6,841 nucleotides of DNA from Chromatiales bacterium. GTDB taxonomy: Bacteria; Pseudomonadota; Gammaproteobacteria; UBA6429; Thiohalophilaceae. The stretch covers positions 1-6,841 of the forward strand of contig JALTLP010000083.1 of NCBI GenBank assembly GCA_027001895.1, in the 5' to 3' direction. Below, one piece after another: positions 1-6,096 of this stretch (position 1 is the stretch's first letter; the number at the start of each line of letters is the position of its first letter). Made by a program: the position numbers and the translations under genes. The notes below the pieces were generated by a model that ran no database searches, was not told where the DNA came from, and worked only from the letters and a program-made list of their open reading frames with translations.

Positions 1-421
1 CATCACTTTTTGCAAGCGCACTGTTAATGTCATAAATATAGTTTCTATTCAGATTTATCAGCCGCTCGTTTACCAGCAAGGCTCCTTTAGCATCCACAAC
101 ACGTAAAGAAAACTGGTATGTCAGTTCATATTCATTAGCGCGTCCGGAAGCATCAACCGATAAAACACGTTTAAAAAACTCGTTATGGCGCACAATAAAA
201 TGGACGGTATCCACATCGGAGTTGCTATGAACCTTTGCACCAGATGCTTCAAGTTGCTGTTTAATGGCGATACCCACTTCACTATAGCGCGGCACATTAT
301 CAATAACGGCATGTTGGATTGTTGCCGGCAACTCACTGGAACCCCGCAGGTGGAAACCGCACGATGACAACAATGTCGTGATTAAAATAACAAGCAGCGA
401 TTTATACAGGTAACTATTCAT
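1..421 (-). CDS. lptE: LPS-assembly lipoprotein LptE (3' end cut by window edge)
   Basis: LptE is the outer-membrane lipoprotein that plugs the LptD barrel and helps deliver lipopolysaccharide to the cell surface. The reading frame starts with ATG at 421 and stays open to base 1, giving 140 complete codons; the E. coli protein is about 190 residues, so roughly a quarter is missing. The N-terminus is a lipoprotein signal: Lys7, a hydrophobic stretch at residues 9-18, then the lipobox LSSC with Cys21. The motif CGFHLRG follows directly and is the hallmark of the family. Gly at +2 after the cysteine, not Asp, predicts Lol-dependent transfer to the outer membrane. Later segments (for example NEYELTYQFSLRVVDAKG, residues 96-113) fit the LptE fold. 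The start lies 5 bases after the leuS stop with no clear Shine-Dalgarno core, so translation is probably coupled to leuS. The leuS-lptE order is typical of Gammaproteobacteria. The identification is secure; the C-terminus is not visible. Confidence 0.93.
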   Translation of the reverse strand, partial: MNSYLYKSLLVILITTLLSSCGFHLRGSSELPATIQHAVIDNVPRYSEVGIAIKQQLEASGAKVHSNSDVDTVHFIVRHNEFFKRVLSVDASGRANEYELTYQFSLRVVDAKGALLVNERLINLNRNYIYDINSALAKSD

Positions 422-426
422 ATAAA

Positions 427-2901
427 TTATTTAACCACGATATTAACCAGTCGTTTGGGAACAACAATCACTTTCACAACATTTTTGCCTTCGATAAAGC
501 GCTGTACATTTTGGTCTTCAAAGGCCTGTTTTTCTATAACATCTTTAGAGGCTTCGGTTGCAACCATGATTTTTGCCCGGAGTTTACCGTTAACCTGGAC
601 TATCATTTGTATTTCGTCCTGCACCAATGCACTCTTATCATACTGAGGCCAGGGATGATTAATAATATTTTCATCATGTCCCAGTGCCTGCCAGAGTTGG
701 TGGCTTAGGTGCGGAACAATAGGCGACAATACCAGCACCATCATTTCCAGTGCTTCCTGCATGACCGCCAGTCCCTGTTCGCTGTTATCGTCAAACTTGC
801 TAACACTGTTCATAAATTCCATTACTGCGGCAATGGCTGTATTAAACGTATAACGGCGACCAATATCGTCGGTCACCTTGGCGACCATTTTATGTAACTT
901 CATTCGCAGTTCACGTTGCTCGCTGGTTAAGGCATCCAGGTTTATATCTGCTAAGGTTGCAGCATCAAGGTTCTCACAATGTTTAACCACACTGTTCCAG
1001 ACACGCTTGATAAAACGGTGTGCACCGTCCACCCCGGCATCCGACCATTCCAGTGACTGTTCGGGTGGTGCGGCAAACATCATAAACAGGCGAGCCGTAT
1101 CCGCACCGTATTTTTCAATTAATGCCTGCGGGTCAACCGTGTTACCTTTTGACTTTGACATTTTACTGCCGTCTTTTAACACCATACCCTGTGTTAAAAG
1201 GTTTTCAAACGGTTCATCATGTTTAATTAAGCCAGCATCACGCATTAACTTGTTAAAGAATCGTGCATACAGTAGATGCAAAATAGCATGTTCAATGCCG
1301 CCGACATACTGGTCGACCGGCAACCAGTAGTTAGCTCTTTCATCAACCATGGCCGCGTCCGAGTCGGCCGAACAATAACGTGCGTAATACCAGGACGATT
1401 CCATAAAGGTATCAAAGGTATCGGTTTCACGTTCAGCCGCAGCACCACATTTCGGGCAGCTTGTTTTATAAAAGCTGGCCATCTTTTTAATCGGTGAACC
1501 CACACCTTCAAACTTGACCTCCTCCGGTAGAACAACCGGCAGATCTTTATCTGGCACGGGTACCGCACCACAGTTGTCACAATTTATAATGGGAATCGGC
1601 GCGCCCCAGTAACGTTGACGGGATACCCCCCAGTCTCTTAAGCGGTAGGTTGTGCGCGTCTGGCCCTGTTGTCTGGCTTTAAGATAATCTGCAATTTTAG
1701 AAAAGGCCTGCTCTGATGTTAAACCATCAAACTCACCGGAGTTAATCAGCACACCTTTTTCAGTAAAGGCTTGCTGGTTTAAATCGATATCGGCCGTTTC
1801 ACCTGTAATAACCTGCTGAAGCGGTAAGCCATATTTTTGTGCAAACTCAAAATCGCGTTGATCATGTGCCGGTACCGACATAACCGCACCTTCGCCATAC
1901 CCCATTAACACAAAGTTTGCGATAAACACCGGCACCTGTTTACCTGTAACCGGGTGCACCGCTTTAAAGCCGGTATCGATACCCAGTTTTTCCTGGGTTT
2001 CAACCGCTGCTTCTGCGGTACCGGTTGCAATACATTTTTTTATAAAGTCGGCAACATTGCTGTATTTTTTGGCAGCCAAAGTGGCCAGCTCATGTTCGGC
2101 AGCAACAGCCAGATAGGTTACACCCATTAAAGTGTCCGGCCGGGTGGTAAATACTTTTATGCTTTTATCCTGCTCATAAATTTTAAAACTGATTTCCACG
2201 CCTTCGGAGCGCCCTATCCAGTTTTTTTGCATGGTACGAACCTGCTCAGGCCAGCCTTTTAAAGCATCCAGCTCGGTCAGCAATTCTTCAGCATAGTCGG
2301 TAATTTTAAAAAACCATTGTGGAATTTCTTTACGTACCACATCGGTATCACAACGCCAACATTTGCCATCAATGACCTGTTCATTCGCCAGCACGGTCAC
2401 ATCATTCGGGCACCAGTTAACCGCTGCGGTTTTTTTATAAACCAGACCTTTTTCGTATAAACGCGTAAACAGCCATTGTTCCCAGCGATAGTAGTCAGCG
2501 TTGCAGGTTGCCAGTTCACGATCCCAGTCATAACCAAAGCCAAGTTGTTTTAACTGCTTACGCATATAGTCAATGTTTTCCCGCGTCCACTTTGCTGGTG
2601 GTACATTATTTTTATGTGCGGCGTTTTCGGCCGGTAAACCAAATGCATCCCAACCCATCGGTTGCAATACATTTTTACCCTGCATACGCTGGTAACGGCT
2701 AATTACATCGCCAATGGTGTAATTGCGAACATGCCCCATATGTAAACGACCGCTGGGGTATGGAAACATCGACAGGCAATAAAATTTTTCCTTGCCGCTA
2801 TCTTCTACAGCCTTAAAAACCCTGTTGTTTTCCCAGTACTGTTGAGCCTGTTGCTCGATGAGATGGTGTTGGTATTCAGAATCAATTTTTTTCAACGTCA
2901 T
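427..2901 (-). CDS. leuS: Leucyl-tRNA synthetase (class Ia)
   Basis: LeuRS attaches leucine to tRNA-Leu in the cytoplasm, using ATP, and hydrolyses mischarged tRNA. The protein has 824 residues and a complete set of family landmarks. The ATP-binding HIGH-type motif HMGH is at residues 54-57. A zinc-1 cysteine cluster includes Cys164, Cys181 and Cys184. The CP1 editing domain carries TTRPDT (252-257) and the Asp-containing segment HDQRD (346-350). The KMSKS loop is at 580-584. The anticodon-binding helical region follows, and the C-terminal domain contains VQVNGKLRAK (768-777). A second knuckle, Cys441/Cys444 with Cys482/Cys485, is intact. Only four residues separate GMVL (572-575) from KMSKS, so the leucine-specific insertion found at this place in the E. 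coli enzyme (860 residues) is missing. The ATG at 2901 has a weak AAGA Shine-Dalgarno (2911-2908) with a 6-base spacer, and the N-terminus aligns with known LeuRS starts. The gene follows lnt after 115 bases and precedes lptE by 5. Confidence 0.98.
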   Translation of the reverse strand: MTLKKIDSEYQHHLIEQQAQQYWENNRVFKAVEDSGKEKFYCLSMFPYPSGRLHMGHVRNYTIGDVISRYQRMQGKNVLQPMGWDAFGLPAENAAHKNNVPPAKWTRENIDYMRKQLKQLGFGYDWDRELATCNADYYRWEQWLFTRLYEKGLVYKKTAAVNWCPNDVTVLANEQVIDGKCWRCDTDVVRKEIPQWFFKITDYAEELLTELDALKGWPEQVRTMQKNWIGRSEGVEISFKIYEQDKSIKVFTTRPDTLMGVTYLAVAAEHELATLAAKKYSNVADFIKKCIATGTAEAAVETQEKLGIDTGFKAVHPVTGKQVPVFIANFVLMGYGEGAVMSVPAHDQRDFEFAQKYGLPLQQVITGETADIDLNQQAFTEKGVLINSGEFDGLTSEQAFSKIADYLKARQQGQTRTTYRLRDWGVSRQRYWGAPIPIINCDNCGAVPVPDKDLPVVLPEEVKFEGVGSPIKKMASFYKTSCPKCGAAAERETDTFDTFMESSWYYARYCSADSDAAMVDERANYWLPVDQYVGGIEHAILHLLYARFFNKLMRDAGLIKHDEPFENLLTQGMVLKDGSKMSKSKGNTVDPQALIEKYGADTARLFMMFAAPPEQSLEWSDAGVDGAHRFIKRVWNSVVKHCENLDAATLADINLDALTSEQRELRMKLHKMVAKVTDDIGRRYTFNTAIAAVMEFMNSVSKFDDNSEQGLAVMQEALEMMVLVLSPIVPHLSHQLWQALGHDENIINHPWPQYDKSALVQDEIQMIVQVNGKLRAKIMVATEASKDVIEKQAFEDQNVQRFIEGKNVVKVIVVPKRLVNIVVK

Positions 2902-2950
2902 TATTTTTCTTAACCCGGCATGCTTTGCGTTTAATTATTTGTGGTTCACA

Positions 2951-2987
2951 TAAAAACAGCGGGCAACAGTTTAATACTGTCACCGGC
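2951..2987 (-). terminator. Hairpin plus U-run between lnt and leuS
   Basis: Read on the minus strand, bases 2984-2976 (GGTGACAGT) pair with 2970-2962 (ACTGTTGCC). This forms a 9-bp stem with two G-U pairs and a 5-base ATTAA loop. After one C-C mismatch, two more pairs (2987/2959 and 2986/2960) extend the stem. Two bases later comes a run of five T (2956-2952). This layout is that of a Rho-independent terminator. It begins 30 bases after the lnt stop and ends 50 bases before the leuS start. It could terminate the phoH-ybeY-corC-lnt transcript, or act as a partial terminator allowing read-through into leuS. The stem is of modest strength and the U-run is short, so termination may be incomplete. 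I found no convincing promoter in the remaining space before leuS; the nearest hexamer, AATAAT on the minus strand, has no matching -35 element at proper spacing. Confidence 0.5.
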
Positions 2988-3016
2988 CTTTAGTTAACTT
3001 CTGTTTGCTGGCTATT

Positions 3017-4600
3017 TTACGCATTATCCTGACGGTCGTCAGGACTATTTTTTACTTTATTTGAATAAAATACCGATGCTATCAGCAATAAAAATGCAAA
3101 ACTGATAACCGGCCCATTTCCCCAGCGTACATAGGGTGTGGCACCGCTACGTGGCTGCACCGAATAGGTCAGCACATAGGGTTCAAATTGCGGTGCCCGC
3201 GCAACAATTTTGCCCCGATGGTCAACAAAAGCAGAAATACCGTTAGTGGTTGCACGGATAAGCATACGGCCGGTTTCGAGTGTGCGCATTTGTGCAATTT
3301 GCAGGTGTTGATGCGGCGCTAACGAATCACCATACCAGGCATTGTTACTACCATTGAGTAACAGAGTTGCCTTTGGCAACTGGCGTATTAATTCTTCACC
3401 AAAAGAGTCTTCGTAACAAATAGAGGTTGCCAATGGTTCACCACGCAGGGTTAACAGTGGCTGATCTGCCTGACCTGCACTAAAGCTGGACATTGGCAGG
3501 TCAAAAAACTTTACCATACCCCTTATTAAACCTGCCAGGGGTACGTATTCGCCAAAGGGAACCAGATGAACTTTATGAAACACGCCTGAATAATTATCTG
3601 TATTTTTATCACTTGCAGAAAAACCCATCATGCTTGAATAATAGTGCTGCCTGTCTTTATCCATAAACGGAATACCAACAATTAAATCGGTATCGGTTTG
3701 TTTTGCTTTTTTTGCCAGTGGTAACAGATAATCCCTGTCAATCTGGTGGTAAAAAACAGTCATAGCATTTTCTGGCCAGACGACTGCATCACTATCAAGA
3801 TGTTGTAAGGTCATATTGGCATAGGTGTCCATACGCAAACGTATCTTGTCTGCATCCCACTTGGTAATTTGTTCGGCGTTACCCTGAACCACACTGACCT
3901 TAATTAATTTATCTTTTGGTTGGGTCCATTCGATAAAAGATAAGCCGTAACCCGTGACCATCACGGCAGCAATTGCTGACAAAAGATAATAGCGCAATTT
4001 TTTTTCAGACTGGTAAAAAGCATATAAAAACCAGCCCGTAATAAAAACAACCAGTAAAGATATTCCGTACACTCCCAATAGCGGTGCATAACCGGAAAAA
4101 ACTGTTTCAGGAAAAGCATAACCCAGGTGCAACCACGGCATGCCGGTAAGAAACCAGCCCCGCAACCATTCAAACAACACCCATAACAATGGAAAAACAA
4201 ATAAAAGCTGGATAGCCGGGCTAAGTTTATATTTTTGAATTAATCGGGCGCCCAGCCAGCCTTGTACAGCAATAAACATTGCCAGATAAGCTGCAAATAG
4301 TGTGGTCATTATCACCGCTGCCCATGCCGGTGTAGCACCATAAACATGTATTGCGATATAAACCCAGGACAAACCAAAAACAAAAAAACCAAAACCAAAT
4401 GCAAAACCGGTTCGGAAACTTTCACGCGGAGATTTATTTAACCACAGTACAAAAAGAACAAGCGGTGATAAAAACGAAAAAACGTATGCATAAACAGGTG
4501 CAAACGAAAGCGGTAAACATAGACCGGCAACCAGGGCAATAAGCCGATGTTTTAATGGCGATAACCGGTTTATACGATTAACAAAACTGACGACTTCCAT
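3017..4600 (-). CDS. lnt: Apolipoprotein N-acyltransferase
   Basis: Lnt is the inner-membrane enzyme that transfers an acyl chain from a phospholipid to the N-terminal cysteine of apolipoproteins, the last step of lipoprotein maturation. The 527-residue protein has the expected plan. Seven hydrophobic segments lie at about 18-35, 37-54, 63-86, 91-115, 127-147, 173-197 and 203-223. A periplasmic nitrilase-like domain (about 234-480) follows, then an eighth membrane segment (about 497-513) and a short charged tail. The catalytic triad is visible as Glu277 (WPENAM), Lys343 (FHKVHLVPFGEYVP) and Cys395 (SICYED). Its spacing is nearly the same as E. coli Glu267-Lys335-Cys387. The essential loop Glu351 and SNNAWYGDS (418-426) are also present. 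Departures from the E. coli pattern include WPENAMT where WPESAIP is seen, AEQITKW where IPQSLKW is seen, and GYAF where GYSQ is seen. The ATG at 4600 lies 21 bases after corC with no clear Shine-Dalgarno, but this start gives the usual short tail before the first membrane helix. LptE encoded downstream is a likely substrate. Confidence 0.96.
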   Translation of the reverse strand: MEVVSFVNRINRLSPLKHRLIALVAGLCLPLSFAPVYAYVFSFLSPLVLFVLWLNKSPRESFRTGFAFGFGFFVFGLSWVYIAIHVYGATPAWAAVIMTTLFAAYLAMFIAVQGWLGARLIQKYKLSPAIQLLFVFPLLWVLFEWLRGWFLTGMPWLHLGYAFPETVFSGYAPLLGVYGISLLVVFITGWFLYAFYQSEKKLRYYLLSAIAAVMVTGYGLSFIEWTQPKDKLIKVSVVQGNAEQITKWDADKIRLRMDTYANMTLQHLDSDAVVWPENAMTVFYHQIDRDYLLPLAKKAKQTDTDLIVGIPFMDKDRQHYYSSMMGFSASDKNTDNYSGVFHKVHLVPFGEYVPLAGLIRGMVKFFDLPMSSFSAGQADQPLLTLRGEPLATSICYEDSFGEELIRQLPKATLLLNGSNNAWYGDSLAPHQHLQIAQMRTLETGRMLIRATTNGISAFVDHRGKIVARAPQFEPYVLTYSVQPRSGATPYVRWGNGPVISFAFLLLIASVFYSNKVKNSPDDRQDNA

Positions 4601-4621
4601 ATTTAAAAAACTTTGAGCCGG

Positions 4622-5548
4622 TTATTCGACTGAACCGGGTGATTCAACTTCGTTTTCATGCTGCACCGTATTTTCTGATGTTACAGAAACATCCTCTCTT
4701 ACAACCTCAAGCAGGTGGATTCGTCGGCTACTGGCTCTTAAAATTTTAAACTGAAATCCGTGCTGGTTAACCACTTCACCCCGTTTAGGCATATGCCCCA
4801 GTGCATTAATAACAATGCCTCCTATGGTGTCTACTTCTTCGCTGGAAATCTTGCAACCAAAATGCTCATTAAATTCTTCGATTGGTGTAATTGCTTTTAC
4901 TATGCTGGTTCCATCGTCATGTTCAAGAATAGAGGCATCATCATCAATATCATGTTCGTCTTCAATTTCACCAACAATTTGTTCAAGTACATCTTCAATA
5001 GTAACCAGCCCTGCAATGCCACCGTATTCATCAACAACAATTGCCATATGGTTTCGATTGGCCCTGAACTCGTCGAGTAACACGTTCAAACGCTTACTTT
5101 CCGGTACAAATACAGCCGGGCGCAGTATTTCACGCATGTTGAAACTGGTTTTTTCATCCTTGTTGATTTGTGTCAACAAGTCCTTGGCTAACAGAATGCC
5201 GACGACTTCATCCTTGGTTTCACCGATAACAGGAAAACGTGAGTGAGCTGATTCAATTACGGTAGGCAGTATGGATTTTAAATCCGAGTCGCGTTCAACC
5301 ACCACAATTTGCGAACGTGGGATCATAATATCGCGAACCTGCATTTCTGCAACCTGCATTACGCCTTCAAGCATGGTCAGGGAATATTGATCCAGCAGGT
5401 TATTATTTTTTGCCTCTTCGAGAACTTCCAGAAGTTGATCCTGGGTTTTAATTTCGTTCTGGAAAAACTGGGTAACACGTTCAAACCAGCTGGGCTGGGT
5501 CGATTCAGCCTGCTCGTCGTTCGCGGCATTATTCAATATATCATTCAT
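4622..5548 (-). CDS. corC: CorC/YbeX family CBS-domain protein
   Basis: This is the soluble CorC/YbeX protein, historically linked to magnesium/cobalt efflux and more recently to ribosome maturation in E. coli. The exact biochemical role is still debated. The 308-residue chain has a polar N-terminal region (1-60). A pair of CBS domains follows: the first about 70-130, with DIMIPRSQ at 73-80 and SRFPVIGE at 103-110; the second about 140-197, with MAIVVDEYGGIAGLVTIEDV at 168-187. Such pairs bind adenine nucleotides. An acidic linker (about 194-212) leads to the CorC_HlyC C-terminal domain (about 215-285), with VDTIGGIV and the RRIHLLEV end. The tail from 286 is acidic and probably disordered. 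There is no transmembrane segment, so it is not a membrane-anchored CNNM/CorB-type member. Its ATG sits inside the end of ybeY (sequence ATGAATGA, 8-base overlap), and GGA at 5559-5557 with an 8-base spacer is a plausible ribosome site. The neighbours ybeZ-ybeY-lnt are the standard context. Confidence 0.95.
   Translation of the reverse strand: MNDILNNAANDEQAESTQPSWFERVTQFFQNEIKTQDQLLEVLEEAKNNNLLDQYSLTMLEGVMQVAEMQVRDIMIPRSQIVVVERDSDLKSILPTVIESAHSRFPVIGETKDEVVGILLAKDLLTQINKDEKTSFNMREILRPAVFVPESKRLNVLLDEFRANRNHMAIVVDEYGGIAGLVTIEDVLEQIVGEIEDEHDIDDDASILEHDDGTSIVKAITPIEEFNEHFGCKISSEEVDTIGGIVINALGHMPKRGEVVNQHGFQFKILRASSRRIHLLEVVREDVSVTSENTVQHENEVESPGSVE
5541..5548 (-). promoter_or_regulatory. ybeY/corC stop-start overlap (translational coupling site)
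   Basis: On the minus strand the eight bases read ATGAATGA. The first ATG (5548-5546) starts corC and the final TGA (5543-5541) ends ybeY in another frame. A GGA motif lies eight bases upstream of the corC ATG, inside ybeY codons. Ribosomes finishing ybeY would be placed right at the corC start, so coupled translation is a reasonable inference. The overlap itself is read directly from the sequence. Confidence 0.8.
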
Positions 5549-6077
5549 TTATTAATTCCATATACGGGTTTGGGTAACCAAGATTTAAAAGAATATCTTT
5601 TTCAACTGATTCCATTATATCTGCATCCTTGTTGTCTATATGGTCATAACCAAGCAGGTGTAACAGGCCGTGAATAATCATATGCGCCCAGTGTTGTTCA
5701 CAGGTTTTATGTTGCTGCTGCGCTTCGTGTTCCACGACCGGTGCGCATATTACAATGTCACCTAAAATATTAACATGCTGCTGTTCCTTGAATAGATCCG
5801 GGATTTCAAACGGGAATGAAAGCACGTTGGTGGGTCTGTTCTTATGACGATATTGCTTATTCAGATTCTGGCTGTCGGTTTTATCCACAATGCGTAGCAG
5901 TAATTCATAATCTGTTTGTTCAAGGCCAGCGTTTTTAACCAGATATTGCAGTGCGGATTCTACCCAGGCTTTTATTTGCTTATCGGATGGCAGAGTTTGA
6001 TCTGCATAGAAGCATTCCACTTCTACAAATGAAATAGCCTGTTGCGGAGGTTCTGAAGATGTACTGTTGTTATTCAT
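5541..6077 (-). CDS. ybeY: Endoribonuclease / rRNA maturation factor YbeY
   Basis: YbeY is a conserved zinc-dependent protein needed for 16S rRNA 3'-end maturation and 70S ribosome quality control. It is described as a single-strand-specific endoribonuclease. The 178-residue protein contains the UPF0054 signature HGLLHLLGYDH, with the three zinc-binding histidines at 136, 140 and 146. Upstream is the block YRHKNRPTNVLSFPFE (76-91), with the conserved Arg77 and the strand that shapes the active-site cleft, then LGDIVICAP (105-113). The N-terminal 15 residues are polar, rich in Asn and Ser, and extend a little beyond the conserved core. The ATG at 6077 has no Shine-Dalgarno; the leader is purely A/T. 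A later start is not supported, since no in-frame Met occurs before the conserved core. It lies 19 bases after phoH and overlaps corC by 8, as expected for the ybeZ-ybeY-ybeX operon, whose ATPase partner is encoded just upstream. Confidence 0.97.
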   Translation of the reverse strand: MNNNSTSSEPPQQAISFVEVECFYADQTLPSDKQIKAWVESALQYLVKNAGLEQTDYELLLRIVDKTDSQNLNKQYRHKNRPTNVLSFPFEIPDLFKEQQHVNILGDIVICAPVVEHEAQQQHKTCEQHWAHMIIHGLLHLLGYDHIDNKDADIMESVEKDILLNLGYPNPYMELINE

Positions 6078-6096
6078 TTTATATTTTAAAAATATA
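6078..6096 (-). other. A/T-only phoH-ybeY intergenic spacer
   Basis: All 19 bases between the phoH TAA and the ybeY ATG are A or T, with no G and therefore no Shine-Dalgarno core. It is directly visible. An A/T-rich, unstructured leader could be bound by ribosomal protein S1, but that role is inference. Confidence 0.6.

Noticed and set aside
121..367. Short open frames on both strands in the lptE region
   Set aside because: The true frame is the lptE frame starting at 421, shown by the lipobox and CGFHLRG motif. The others are shadows.
878..1330. 150-codon open frame on the plus strand inside leuS
   Set aside because: It lies fully antisense to conserved LeuRS coding sequence, including the KMSKS region, shows no recognisable domain, and is explained by the codon use of the real gene.
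2902..2950. Possible leuS promoter
   Set aside because: A -10-like AATAAT is present, but no -35 hexamer sits 16-18 bases upstream; the nearest TTG-containing candidate is about 21 bases away and within the hairpin.
4815..5246. 143-codon plus-strand frame, serine-rich
   Set aside because: Antisense to the CBS domains of corC. The low-complexity serine content reflects the complement of acidic and Ile/Val codons on the other strand.
5309..5677. 122-codon plus-strand frame across the corC-ybeY junction
   Set aside because: It covers parts of two conserved genes on the opposite strand and resembles no known protein.
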